Assembly: GCA_004794655.1 (NCBI GenBank)
Contig: SMMW01000575.1
Span: 7,760,501-7,824,500 of the forward strand
Reading direction: 5' to 3'
From: Marisa cornuarietis
Taxonomy: Eukaryota > Mollusca > Gastropoda > Architaenioglossa > Ampullariidae
Length of the DNA: 64,000 bases
In this document: in pieces, positions 51,441 to 62,191 of the stretch
How positions within the stretch are numbered: the first letter of the stretch is position 1
Layout of the letters: every line of letters begins with the position of its first letter
Position numbers and translations under genes: made by a program
The notes under the pieces: generated by a model
Told to the model about the DNA's origin: nothing
The model's database searches: none
The model's input: the letters and a program-made list of their open reading frames with translations, nothing else

Positions 51441-52129
51441 ATCGAGGAACTACCTCTTACAAATGCGGTAAAGGTCAGTTTAGGGATATTTAAATATTAA
51501 AATTGCCAAAATGTACTAATGCAATTGTCCACAAAAAGTCTATTAAATTAAATAATTCTGAGATACTTTATGTTATTTTGTCGTACGGACATCCCTTGAA
51601 GGATCAAAGGATTTTATTGTACATATAGCAAACGCTCTACAGATTCTTGACAAATTCTTGAATTGTAAGCCATTAAAAATCTTTTTTGTTTGTTTGTTTT
51701 CTTTTGGTTCAGTGAACACTTCGCAAACACTACACGGAGCCTGTTAAAAATCCTAAGCATCTCTACTCTACTTATATTTCCGTTCAATATTTAAGTACTG
51801 CTATGCATTTTCATTCATGATGATTAAAAATATTATCTTTTCAAATATTTTCCAAAAGAGAACAATCCGCCTCCAACCAAATAGAAACTTCAGAACACTT
51901 AAATAGGTATCTGAGCACAAACACACAAATTATTATTGTAAAGAGAGCAATGTGAGCAAAACAGAGCAATTATTCCTGTTTGTTTTAGAGATTTTTTTAA
52001 AAATCTAGTATATTCTTTTGTTTTTCACCTACCTACACATGTAGCTGTACATTGTAATGCGTAAGCACGTGAACACGCATGCGTACTTAAAAATTTGTTT
52101 TCCAAACATAATTCCGCCATTATAAGAAA

Positions 52130-53341
52130 ATGGGAAATGTTATAACCATCGGTGTTCTGAATATTCCCGGCTTACAGCTGCAGCGTGCAACCTTCAGACT
52201 CTCGTACATGGAATCTTCGGCAGGCCTGCTGCAAGAAACCACGCACACTGCGGCCAGCACGGTGCAAAGGAGTCGGTCAGATGCTAATCATGGGACGGTA
52301 TCTGAGGAGCAGTTTGCCATCCTGACTAGCATCCTGTCCTATGTGTACGTCGTGCTGGTCGTACCCGCATTTGTGACCGGCATCGTCAACGCCACCATTA
52401 TGAGCCGCAGCAGAAACGGTGGCGCCTTCGCGTGTTGTTACACCGGTCTGTCTGTTGCGGATGCCACGGTGGCGTTTTGCGCCATGGTGTACCTGGCTAC
52501 TGTCTGTTTTGCCCCAGCGGCCAGCTTCGCGAGGTTGGTCGTGCAGTATTACTTCACCACTTTCCTCAGCACGGCGGCCCAGCGAGCTGGAGTCTGGTTC
52601 AATGCCCTCGCGTGTTTGGAACGCTTCGTCGCCATTGTTTTCCCCCTGAGGACAACGTCTTCGTCAACGCTGACCTCGCGAAAAGCTCTCGTTTCATTAG
52701 TGGTTACCGTGTTTGTGACGTCATTGCTTGCGCATGCGTATATCAGTCTCCAGTACAACGTGCAGCTTGTGGCCAACGGCACTTACGGCCTGATTCCCAC
52801 CCTGTTCATGCGATCCAGTTCTAACTTCTTGCAGGTCTCCAGTTTTGTATCTCGCGTGATCATGTTATATGTTCCACTTGTGATAATATTTTTGCTCAAT
52901 ATCGTCATGGCGATGGCTCTGAGAGTTCACGCCGCGCAGTTCAATCTGCGAGCGACGCGAGGGCGAGGTGATCGTGCTCAAGAGATCAAAGGTCACGACC
53001 GTCGTCGGGAACAAAAACCGGAGTTGCAGGTGACGAAGATGGTTCTCTGGCTCAGTTTTGCTGTTGTTTTCTTGCAGAGTCCTGCCGCAATAAATGCGAG
53101 CGTTGGTGCCGTGCATTCTGAGTACGGAGCCGTCAAAAGAGAATCAAGTCTTTATCTCATACTGAACTACGCGCTATTTCAGCTGACTGTCCTGAACCAG
53201 CCGGTAATATTCCTGATAAGCTTTTTCCACAGTCGTCGTTTTGCAGATGCCTTCTGGCGGCTGTGGTGCATGTGTCTGAGGAAGTCCTCAGCAGTCCACG
53301 ATCAAAAAAGTACTCGGAGTTTCAGGGCAATTTCCTCTTAA
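52130..53341 (+). CDS. Rhodopsin-like (class A) G-protein coupled receptor, intronless, copy 1
   Basis: A 403-residue seven-helix receptor in one exon. Helices lie roughly at 66-90, 101-127, 146-172, 184-206, 237-265, 300-327 and 342-366. Class A landmarks: Asn87 in TM1 (GIVNATI), Asp111 in TM2 (LSVAD), CLERF at the end of TM3 (Glu164-Arg165 in place of DRY), Pro249 in TM5, LQSP in TM6 (in place of CWxP), and NQPVIF in TM7 (in place of NPxxY). Asn216 in NGTY is a likely glycosylation site in the second extracellular loop. Neither the top of TM3 nor that loop has a Cys, so the usual disulfide is absent. Position and layout resemble the intronless chemosensory/orphan receptors expanded in gastropods, but the ligand is unknown. 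The start at 52130 has an A-rich context (aaaATGg); Met27 is an alternative start. It is paralogous to the receptor 3.8 kb downstream. Confidence 0.9.
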   Translation: MGNVITIGVLNIPGLQLQRATFRLSYMESSAGLLQETTHTAASTVQRSRSDANHGTVSEEQFAILTSILSYVYVVLVVPAFVTGIVNATIMSRSRNGGAFACCYTGLSVADATVAFCAMVYLATVCFAPAASFARLVVQYYFTTFLSTAAQRAGVWFNALACLERFVAIVFPLRTTSSSTLTSRKALVSLVVTVFVTSLLAHAYISLQYNVQLVANGTYGLIPTLFMRSSSNFLQVSSFVSRVIMLYVPLVIIFLLNIVMAMALRVHAAQFNLRATRGRGDRAQEIKGHDRRREQKPELQVTKMVLWLSFAVVFLQSPAAINASVGAVHSEYGAVKRESSLYLILNYALFQLTVLNQPVIFLISFFHSRRFADAFWRLWCMCLRKSSAVHDQKSTRSFRAISS

Positions 53342-55364
53342 AGGGATTTGTACAAGGGCGTGCTAATAATTTTAGCATCCACTGTAAAATGTTTAGTTAT
53401 TTTTACAATATGTGGATAAATCTGGTCCTGTGTAGGCGCATGGTGTATCCCCTTTGTCACACCCAACCTTGAACACACAGATGCTTGCAGTTTCCACCCC
53501 ACAACGAAATGGAAGAGTGTTCAAACTCTCGGTTCAAACAGTGTACTGTTTTTGAATTCTTAACAGCGGAAAAAAGTTCCTCCTTTTAAAATTTACACAC
53601 AAATGCAAGCTGTTTATGGTGGTTAATATGTTGATGGAAGTACAGTAGAACGTTGGAGAAGGCGATGAAGAATAAGAAATGAAACACGCCTTGACCACGG
53701 CAACGGCAATCCTCACATAAGTGTTGGGAGAAAAAGATTCAACGCCAGGACGTACTGGCCCAGACCTGGGTCCTAGAGGTCTAGTGATTTGCATCTGTTC
53801 TAAAAGGACATTTGAAGAGCCATCGCCTCAGCTTTGATGAAGAAGTGAAGTCTGCAATGGAGAAATAGTTTTAAAACAAACCGATTTATTTAAAGGACGT
53901 ATTTAACAAAATAGTGCAGTCGGCGGAAGTCTATTGAAGTGTGTGGTGATTATGTAGACAAATAATTATACAGCGTTGTGACTGGAAATTGCAATTATTT
54001 AATTTATATAGGTATATATGTGTTTATTTCAGGAAAATATTATTCTCATTAGTTTTCTACTGAAGTGAAGGCAAAATTGATTACATCGCCCTCATATTCA
54101 TGCGTGAAGAGAATGGGGGAAAGGACGAGCTTCTGGGTGAAGATCACAGCAAGTCATGTGTAGAAAGAACGTACACTTTCTACGTTAACGCGAAGGTTCT
54201 GTTTTTATTCCATAGCAGCAATAATTTTTCTTCAGCTTTTCAGTCGGTTATCACGCACATCTAGCAGCGTGGTTGTTCCCCTCTTGTTGTCCTCTTGTAT
54301 TCACTTGCAGTAATCTTCCGCAGATAGTCCAGTCAGCGATTTCCAGCTGTAGAGGTAGAGAAAATGCTAAGATGTTAGTGGATTTGTTTTTGTTTTTGTT
54401 TTGTGTGTTTTTTAAGCAAGAAGCCTACAAGTCACGTTTCTGGAAGTGGGCATCTATGTCTGGTCTGTGAAGAATGAACCACTGTCAAACAGTCTTTCTA
54501 CTTGCATGTAGACGCGCTGGGGTGCGAGTACTTGACTGTACACTCGTCACATTTGGATCTTCGTTAATAACCCATGAGAAAAATCTCAACAATACTGGAA
54601 ATGAGGGCAGATGCAGAAGAAAAAGCTTACTTCAGGTGAAGATTTGGTGGCAGTCCATTTGGTTTGCCGTAGAGATACGAAACTATCTCAACGATAAAAG
54701 ACAGATTAAAGTCAATGCAGTTAAATCACAAGCGGGTCTATTTATGTCCTCTAAATGGCAAATGGTTTGTTAATAAAGAAGGTAGCCTATAGGTTTTCAT
54801 CCCTAATCAACCACGCGATTAGAAACTGACTGAAATAAAAGTTACGAATAGATGACAAAAAAGTAAGCTGGCGAAATAATTCAAACAAGTAATTTTTTGC
54901 TTGATTATTATGCGGCAAGCAACTAGAAATGAAATTTCCACCAGATTTGCCATTTTCATACGGAACACCCTTTTGTGGCTTTTATAAAGACAGGAAATAT
55001 ACAATCCTGTTATTTACGAGAGAATGCTGATATTTACTCGCGGAGGAGCACAAGATGAAACTGAGCCGACGCAGCTTAACATAAGGTTAAATTATTCATC
55101 AGGATTTCAGAATGGCACCGAAATGTGCTTCGAAGTTCTACAATAAAATAAAGATTGGAGGCATGTAGACACACAGATCACTGTTCTGATCCTGCCACAC
55201 TGATTAAACATCACAACTGTAAAAAAAAATCCACTGATTTAACAAAGATAGGAAACAAATAGCAGCATTTCAACTCAAACGTAACACGTTCAAATCGGTT
55301 CTTAATTTCAAGACTCAGGTTTTTTAAAAATAAAGCTGTAGACGACGACGACGACGACGACGAC

Positions 55365-55398
<34 letters not shown>

Positions 55399-55929
55399 CA
55401 ATAATTCCTACAATAATTGCCACTACTACTACTACCACCCCCACCACTATTACTAATACTGCTGGTACTGGGATCCTACTAGAGCCAGTTAACGTTCGAC
55501 AATGGTGTTTCTTTAATACAAAAAAAAGTGCAAATAAAAACAACGGAAGTAGGCGTTATGAGAATTTGTCACACGAATTTGCAAGAACAAATACTCGGGT
55601 GAGGAACTTTCTGTGTAAGATTGTAAGAAAGTAAACTAAAATAGAATAAAGACTTTTATGTTTTCGTAAAAAAATCTGCATACATGTTTTCATCGGTTTT
55701 CAAAGGAGCAAAAGTAGTAGCAAGGTCTAAGATACATACATGGCCTTTGTTTAGGAAAATGTGGCACATCTACGTACATGAGTCTATTGTACACACGTAG
55801 CACCTTATTTATGTTGTTCGTGGCAAGGCGATTTACCACCATGTTCTGTATGTGGCACAGATAGTAGGGCTATTACAGCTTTTTGAATCGATTTCTAAAG
55901 AAATGAAACGTGGAGTTTAGTCTCCTTGT
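53342..55929. other. Spacer between receptor genes
   Basis: No receptor remnants were recognised; one GAC/GAT array and AT-rich sequence. 54273-54773 has frames without family features. Confidence 0.5.
55340..55398. repeat. (GAC)n(GAT)n microsatellite
   Basis: About eight GAC and eleven GAT units. Confidence 0.95.
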
Positions 55930-56285
55930 ACCTCAGTGAAGAGGAATCCTGACATGGTGAAGGATTTCTACTCCGCAAAGAGATGGCAGGGACAGCTCCC
56001 TGCTGCCTCCCCCCTCCCAGTTCAAGATCTATTCGCGTCGTTGCCACGCCGCCAGGTGTACTCTGTGGAAGTGTTCTACAAACAGTTAGAGCAGACAATA
56101 AGGAAGGTACCGGGAAAGGACATTCTCGCCATGACAGGGGGTTTCAATGCAAAAGTCGGTCCAGCTGTATATCGGCAATGGCGGGCACGGTGAGCTGCTC
56201 TGGGCGTGGTTAAACGAACGAAGAGGGTCTTCGGCTGCTGGAGTTCGCTCAAAGTCACAGGTTAATCCTCGACAATACCCCAAAT
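55930..56285 (+). pseudogene. Non-LTR retrotransposon (LINE) endonuclease-domain relic
   Basis: Frame-broken remains of an exonuclease-endonuclease-phosphatase domain. VFYKQLEQTIRKVPGKDILA…GGFNAKVG corresponds to the family's GDFNAKVG catalytic block, with Asp changed to Gly. After a frameshift, NERGLRLLEFAQSHRLILDN is recognisable (about 56215-56275). It sits between the two receptor genes and is dead (frameshifts, catalytic substitution). It could belong to the same LINE lineage as the reverse transcriptase relic at 49.9-51.0 kb. Confidence 0.8.
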
Positions 56286-56434
56286 TAAGCAATATATGTC
56301 GCAATATATGAAGTGTCTTGAACTGGATTAATAAACAACAGCTATTCAATGCTTGAATTAATTGCATGTAAGCCATTCAAAGAAACAGTTACAACCTAAA
56401 AAAAACTGCAAAACCAAACCAAGAACTGTAGCAG

Positions 56435-56435
<1 letters not shown>

Positions 56436-56501
<66 letters not shown>
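56436..56501. repeat. (GT)n microsatellite
   Basis: About 32 uninterrupted GT units. Confidence 0.95.
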
Positions 56502-56503
<2 letters not shown>

Positions 56504-56585
56504 CATTCAATGTGACAGTTAAGAACCTAACAAAAATAAAACAATATAGAAAACCAACAAACAACTGAGGATGTAGCAGAAGTGT

Positions 56586-56605
56586 GTGTATATATATATA
56601 TATGT

Positions 56606-56676
<71 letters not shown>
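56586..56676. repeat. Compound (TA)n(GT)n microsatellite
   Basis: TA units, a TGTGTATG break, then about 35 GT units. With the array at 56436 it flanks a partly repeated segment (AACCTAACAAAAATAAAACA-like). Confidence 0.95.
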
Positions 56677-56677
<1 letters not shown>

Positions 56678-57117
56678 TTATTTGTGGAAACAGTTCCTTC
56701 CTCTGGGCGGCTTCAGTAATTATGTCAAACTCCCTAAGACTTACTATTAATACCTAGATCAATCTTCGTGAACAAAATTTCAAGGGAACTAACATTTTCA
56801 GATTTTCTTGATTGTCGACAAAAAGCATAAAAAGCTTATATTTATTCAGATTAATCAATATACTTTGTCGCAGCACAATTACTAAAAAAATTAATAATTA
56901 TTATTTTGAAATGTCGTCTCGTCTTCGGCATAAAATGAAGAGTAGAATAATGTTTCAGGAACTCAAACACCCACTGCAGTCATTGATTAAATAGGCACTA
57001 AAATATTTTTGGGGGTTTCTCGGTTCGGTGTTTGCAGTTGTGTGTTTGTGCGTGTTAGTGGCTGACTATAAGAAACTGTCGTCCAGTGAACAGAGTAATC
57101 CTGGTGACGCATAGTTC

Positions 57118-58347
57118 ATGTCTGGATACTTGAGTTTATCCAGGTGCTGTACGTCACACAAAGAAAGGCCAGTCTACTCCATGGCAGCTTCTGTGTCACT
57201 GTCATATCCACTGGAAAGATCTACCAATGATTTTCCGGTCACTCGTTTGCTGGACCCCGGGGGTCAGAGACCTGCAGTCGTATCTCAGGGTCTGCTGTCA
57301 AAAGAAAAATTCGACGTTCTGTTGGAGGCGTTGACCATTACGCACAACGTCCTCGGTGTGACAGCCTTGTTGGCCGGCATCTTGAATGTCGTGACTTTAA
57401 GTCACAGCAGAAATGCAACTTTTGTCTACTATTTTATCGGCATCTCCGTCGCCGACGCCGTAGTCGCCTTCTGTGCTGTCCTTTACCTAGCCGCGGTCTC
57501 TTTCATCCCGATCACTAGCTTTGCCACGCAGGTTATTCAGAATTACATCGCCTCCTTCGTCAGCGTGACGGTGCAGAGGGCGGGAGTCTGGCTGAATGCT
57601 CTCGCATGTCTGGAACGGTTCCTAGCCGTTGTTTTCCCCCTCAAGGCGGCTCTGCTAAAGCTGACGTCACGCACGGCATTATTAGCGATTATTATTGGTG
57701 TGTTTGTAACGTCACTTGTTAGTCACCTGTATATGGTTCGCCAGTACGACCTGCAAATGGTGGGCAACGACACATATGGAATAGTTCCCAGTGCGTTCAT
57801 GCGGTCCAATCCAGAATTTTTTAGAGTGTCGTCTCAAGTAGCTCGATCCGCTTTGCTGTACGCTCCTTTGCTGGCAATAGTTCTCCTCAACATCGTTATG
57901 ATCTTCGCCCTGAAAGTCCACGCCATGCAGTTCAATCTGCGAGCGACTCGAGGGCAAAACGGTCCTGTCCAAGAGGTCAGAGGTTACGACAGTAGCCGAG
58001 AACGAAAGCCTGAGTTGCAAGTGACGAAGATGGTTATTTGGCTTAGCTTTGCAGTCATCATCTTACAAAGTCCCGCCACAATCAACGCCAGTATTGGCAC
58101 GGTCCACCCAGACTACGGAAGTTTTCAGAGAGAATCGAAACTATATAAAATTTTAAATTATGCCTTGTTTCAGCTGACGCTCCTAAACCAGCCGGTTATA
58201 TTTCTGATCAGCTTTTTCCACAGTCAGCGGTTTGCAGGTACCTTCTGTAAAATATGGTACAGGTGTTTGAAGAAGCCATCATCATCGACATCCGTCGATA
58301 AAAGCGATGAAAAACTGACCAGCCATGATGACATCACCCTGAAATAG
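57118..58347 (+). CDS. Rhodopsin-like (class A) G-protein coupled receptor, intronless, copy 2
   Basis: A 409-residue single-exon seven-helix receptor, clearly paralogous to the one at 52130-53341. Shared blocks include QRAGVW-NALACLERF at TM3, QFNLRATRG in the third intracellular loop, KPELQVTKMV at the start of TM6, and NYALFQLT-LNQPVIFLISFFHS at TM7. Asp113 in TM2, Glu166-Arg167 after TM3 and Pro250 in TM5 are present. Again there is no Cys at the top of TM3 or in loop 2 (QYDLQMVGNDTYG), and Asn217 in NDTY could be glycosylated. The N-terminal about 70 residues and the C-tail (Ser/Thr-rich SSSTSVDKSDEK) diverge most. Met22 (57181) is an alternative start. ATTAAA-like and AATAAA (58525-58530) signals follow the stop. 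Same strand and orientation as copy 1 indicate tandem duplication. Ligand and tissue are unknown; a chemosensory role is an inference from the gastropod receptor families. Confidence 0.9.
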   Translation: MSGYLSLSRCCTSHKERPVYSMAASVSLSYPLERSTNDFPVTRLLDPGGQRPAVVSQGLLSKEKFDVLLEALTITHNVLGVTALLAGILNVVTLSHSRNATFVYYFIGISVADAVVAFCAVLYLAAVSFIPITSFATQVIQNYIASFVSVTVQRAGVWLNALACLERFLAVVFPLKAALLKLTSRTALLAIIIGVFVTSLVSHLYMVRQYDLQMVGNDTYGIVPSAFMRSNPEFFRVSSQVARSALLYAPLLAIVLLNIVMIFALKVHAMQFNLRATRGQNGPVQEVRGYDSSRERKPELQVTKMVIWLSFAVIILQSPATINASIGTVHPDYGSFQRESKLYKILNYALFQLTLLNQPVIFLISFFHSQRFAGTFCKIWYRCLKKPSSSTSVDKSDEKLTSHDDITLK

Positions 58348-59847
58348 CAATTTTTAAAATATTTGATTTATTAAAAATAGAACATATTACACAAAATCTT
58401 CTTGTTCTTCTTTTTGTTTTTTTTTTCTCACTGGTCCCGAATATTGTGTGCTGTTTTCATGACAGCAATTTATGGTTTTCTCAGTTGTCCATCTGAACGT
58501 CGATTGATATATGTGAGTAAACAAAATAAACAGCAATATTTAATGGTGACATCACAGTTTATAAACAGGAGGGACTTAGTTCGGCCTGTCTGCAGAAGAT
58601 GAGTCACGTATCGTCTGTTTAGCGGTCACACAGAGCCACATCTCTTATTGAACAATAATTATGGCGAAGATTCTTAATGTCAGCCCAGCACACCAGTCCA
58701 CTTCATTCGATGAAAAGTCAGGTAATGTGACTCAACCAGATGGGTTGCATTTTATTCTTGCTTTCCTTCGAAGCCTATTTTGCCAGTCGATGGAGATTTT
58801 ATACAGAATGTTGTAACAGAATGCCTGTATGGTACCTAGGATCTATATGGGAATACGTATTTTTCGAGAACATCTTTCTTTCTAGTATACATGACAAGAG
58901 TTCACTTCCAATGTGACAGAAACAGTAATCCCTCTTATCCAGGTTTTATTCTACGCCCATTTCCACGTTGAGTGCAAGCTTGGGTCGAGATTTCTTCTTC
59001 TTTCTTTCTTTTCGGCGATGAAGTATTTTTTCAGTCTTTATATCTTTCTTCTGCAGAAAATACTGGATCATTTAAATAAAAAAGTTGTTAGCACGGCAGA
59101 TGGCAGCTGCAGCAGAGGGAGTACGATGAAACTATTTTCCGAACCATTTCTATACCGCAGGACACGATTAGACGACGATATATTATTAACATATATGCCG
59201 AAGACAGTTTCTTTTCAGTATTACAAGAACCGAAAAGAATATAGAATATTCTACGAACAAACCAAAATTAGACTGCAGAATGCTTTTACTTCAGTGATCT
59301 TAGCAACGTGTTCGATGCAGCAGTATGAGTTCAATGTTCTTGTGTTTTGAGAAGCGTGTTTCTGATATTTAAAAGTTGTAGCCAGTGACGTATGTGACGT
59401 AGCCAGTGACGTATGCAGGATGAAGTCCTGGCTTCTGGTGCTCATGTCTGGTACCGGAGTTGGGGACACTGACAACATTATATCATTGGTTGGTAAAATG
59501 AATGCTCTATAACGTATGAATTGAAATCGATAATTAAAATAACTGATTAGAAGTTAATTACTGTTATCAGTCCAGGTGAGCAAATTTAATGACGTAGAAA
59601 GTTATATATATATATATAGAAGATAATTGATGTCGCTGTCACTCGCATATAGACGTGTAGAATGAGAAGGAAAAACCAAAAACAACAACAAAACTCGGAT
59701 CAAGATTTTGATGACGCTGAAGCTTGTGTGATCGACGTTCGTTGTTAAATCGCCCATCGTTCATTGACATCCCTGTACATGGAGATTTTTTATTTGTATT
59801 AAGCGAAAGGTCTTCAATATTCTGTCTTTTTCCTCTCGCTGCTTTGC
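58348..59847. other. Downstream flank of receptor copy 2
   Basis: AT-rich. A direct duplication GTAGCCAGTGACGTAT occurs at about 59380 and 59399. A 145-codon frame (58913-59350) has no recognisable family and low coding character. Confidence 0.45.
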
Positions 59848-60010
59848 CTTTTCCCAGCCCACTATGGAATCGGCAACAGACTCCAATCGGGTTGACTGGA
59901 ACAAGTTTAGTATGGAACCGGTGCCATTTGGCAACTGACTCCAGCGCTCTAACCACTCGGGTGTCCACATCCCCATCCTTTCTATAGTAGCCGTGCAAAA
60001 CATTAAACCG
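59848..60010 (-). mobile_element. tRNA-Ser/Leu-like SINE on the minus strand
   Basis: On the minus strand ACCCGAGTGGTTAGAGCGCT is a near-perfect class II tRNA A-box/D-arm, followed by GGAGTCAGTTGCC and a decayed B box. It lies between the receptor pair and the Tigger relic. Confidence 0.55.
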
Positions 60011-60466
60011 CCAGTAACTCGCCCAAAGGGTCGACACTAGACAAACATGGCTTCTTTTCGAGTAAGTCTTATGTCCCTGGTATGGAACATAAGCAATTAT
60101 TTTTTGTCGATGTCTCTCGGTCGAAAAAAAAACTACCCCAAAATGGAAAGGGACATCACATCCAGTGGCAGGAACGGTCCAAAACTCATCAAAACAAAGT
60201 CCGGTGACAGAAGAAGACATCAAGCGAGACCAAAAAATATAGATCAGTTCCTCTCAAGTTGTTACTTGTCTGTTCTTAAGTCTTTCAGGGAATTGCACAA
60301 TCGGAGTTGCAATAGCTCCAGATTTGCCATTTTCTCAATGATTGTCTTGTTGCAGACTCACAGTCAAGGAACGTGTTGCTGCTAGACACGTGGGGTGTTG
60401 TCTGTCCAAGGTCAGGCAAAGTAACTCTTTATTTCCTCCTGAGGTCTACTAAAAGTTGCAATATGA

Positions 60467-60900
60467 TTGGCCATGGCCATAGGAGTTACCATGATTACCA
60501 AGCAACGTCCAAAACTAGATGACGTTGAGAAGCTGTTGTTGGTCAACGAGAAGCAACTAAAAGGTTTTACGCGCGCAAAGGCAACGTTGCTGTGTGTGGA
60601 TCTTGTCAGGAAGACACCAGGCACGAAGATAAGGAGGTATTTAAGGCAAGCTGGAGACAGTGTAGTACGACATGAGGAGGCTACAGCTGCTGCAGAGAAT
60701 TTAATTGTGCCCGAGTTCCAAGAACTCATTACTAGTGAGGGGACCTACATCACGCTAGAGAAGAAATCTTTGCCTGGCCACAGGCCAATAAAGGATAGGC
60801 TCACCCTCTTGCTCTGCGCCAGTGCAAGTGGAGGTTACAAGATCAAGCCGTTGCTTGTCTAACACTCAGAGAATCCACGAGTTTTCATTGTTATTTGTTA
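60467..60900 (+). pseudogene. Pogo/Tigger-type (Tc1/mariner superfamily) transposase relic
   Basis: A 131-codon frame (60467-60862) carries Tigger transposase blocks in the right order but with deletions between them. An N-terminal helix-turn-helix part (KQRPKLDDVEKLLL…NEKQLKGF) comes first, then DLVRKTPGTK, then a VVRHEEA-like block. The catalytic-domain segment LPGHRPIKDRLTLLLCASAS…KPLLV follows. The frame then hits a TAA where the family continues YHSENPR; HSENPR is readable in frame just after the stop. The part with the first catalytic Asp (NCDETGLF-like) is missing, so it is not functional. Confidence 0.85.
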
Positions 60901-60954
60901 GAAAAATTACTTTAATTCTACATCAAATACTATGTTAATTGATTTTTATATTGC

Positions 60955-61093
60955 TATATTTTGGAGTGTGGAACGGATTAATTGGATTTTCCATTATTTT
61001 TAAATGGGGAAAATAGTTTCGAGATACGAGTTTTTTCCGGATACGAGCTACGTTATGGAACAAATTAATTTCATAGCCCGAGGCGCGACTGTA
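60955..61093 (+). mobile_element. 3' terminal repeat region of the pogo/Tigger-like element
   Basis: The stretch ending …GGCGCGACTGTA reads, in reverse, TACAGTCGCGCCTCGGGCTA, followed by alternating tGTTCCATAACG / CTCGTATC / CTCGAAACTA blocks. This is typical of the termini of pogo/Tigger elements that duplicate TA. TA is at 61092-61093. No matching left terminus was found near 60.4 kb, so the element is 5'-truncated or diverged there. Confidence 0.65.
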
Positions 61094-61121
61094 TTAGGCA
61101 TTACAGGCAAAGTGTATATGA

Positions 61122-62172
61122 TGTGTTAATGCGGATAAGAGAGATGGAGGAGGATAAGTGTGTTTTGATTATCTGCAAATACTCCGCCATTTTATAGAAA
61201 AGACTCGATCATCTTCTGATCCATGGCAGAGTAGGGTTGGGGGTGCTACAAAAATCTATGATAAATGTGTATGTTTCAAGCCTGGTTCTTGTTATGAACA
61301 TGTGTTACCACCCCTGAACGTCGAAGTAACGAGGTTGTCGCCCTTGTACGAATAGCGATTATGACCCCTGGTTTGAATGTTGATAGGGGGCGTTGTTTAG
61401 AAATTGGGAAGAAGAAGCAGACGTGAGAGTCTGGGAGAAAGAGGAATTTGGTACAGAGGTTGGAATTAATAGTACTGTGTGGATTAATATTAACTGTGTG
61501 AAGAAATAGCAACTGTGTGGATAAATAGTAACTGTGTGGATTAATATTAACTGTGTGAAGAAATAGCAACTGTGTGGATAAATAGTAACTGTGTGGATAC
61601 ATATTAACGGTGTAAAGAAATATTAACTGTATGGAGAAAGAGTAACTGTGTGGAGAAATATTAACTGTGTGGTTCCTCGATTTACTAATTTTTCTCAACT
61701 GCTGTGTGATCTCTTGCTGTGTGATCTCTTGAGAAGATCGTAGAACTGTGTGGATTTACCTACTGTGGAATTTTTATTGACTTGGTCATTTGTCTGCCGT
61801 TAGACTGTCGGAGTTATTTGGTGAATGTAGGCTGTCCGTATGATCAACGCCAGAGAGCAAGACTGAAAGAGGGGAACTGTTTGCCGTGTCGACCCTTTCC
61901 CCCCCCCCCCAACAACAGAAGAAGAGAGAACTTGAAGGACTTTAATATAAACTGCTTAGATATATTTGTTTCGGTGCAAACTCAGTGTAGAATATTTGTG
62001 CTGAAGTTTTCTGTTGTTATTTAGTATAGATTTACGTTCACCCGATTAATAGAAACGTTCGAGCCCATGTGCAGGTCTTTGTATTTTGTTGTGTGAAAGG
62101 ACACGTGAAGAAGGCTGTGAGGTCAGTGTGTGTTGTGTGTGACCTGTCCACACTGTCCGTGCGTTCTTGACA
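61122..62172 (+). mobile_element. Candidate 5' LTR of the Gypsy-like retrotransposon
   Basis: The right end (…CTTGACA at 62172) is fixed by the primer-binding site immediately after it. The left end is a guess: a TGT trinucleotide in tgtgttaatg around 61120-61125 would give TGT…ACA termini and a length of about 1.05 kb. The 3' LTR is outside the window, so the boundary cannot be verified. A tandem array (61464-61676) lies inside it. Confidence 0.45.
61464..61676 (+). repeat. Tandem array of 19-bp units with a 57-bp higher-order period
   Basis: The core motif AACTGTGTGGATAAATAGT recurs every 19 bases or so. Two consecutive 57-bp blocks (61483-61539 and 61540-61596), each of three 19-mers, are identical, and the flanking units are more diverged. 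Located in the candidate LTR, where tandem repeats often act as enhancers (inference). Confidence 0.85.
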
Positions 62173-62173
62173 T

Positions 62174-62191
62174 TGGTGACCCCGACGTGAT
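62174..62191 (+). promoter_or_regulatory. Primer-binding site complementary to tRNA-Trp
   Basis: TGGTGACCCCGACGTGAT is the complement of the 3' end of animal tRNA-Trp plus CCA, the same 18-nt primer site that avian leukosis-type retroviruses use. It lies one base after a TTGACA that would be the LTR end (62172), the expected position for starting minus-strand DNA synthesis. The following leader runs to the gag ATG at 62935. Confidence 0.85.

Noticed and set aside
58913..59350. 145-codon frame downstream of the second receptor
   Set aside because: Low-complexity hydrophobic start, AT-driven composition and no resemblance to receptors or any family known to me.
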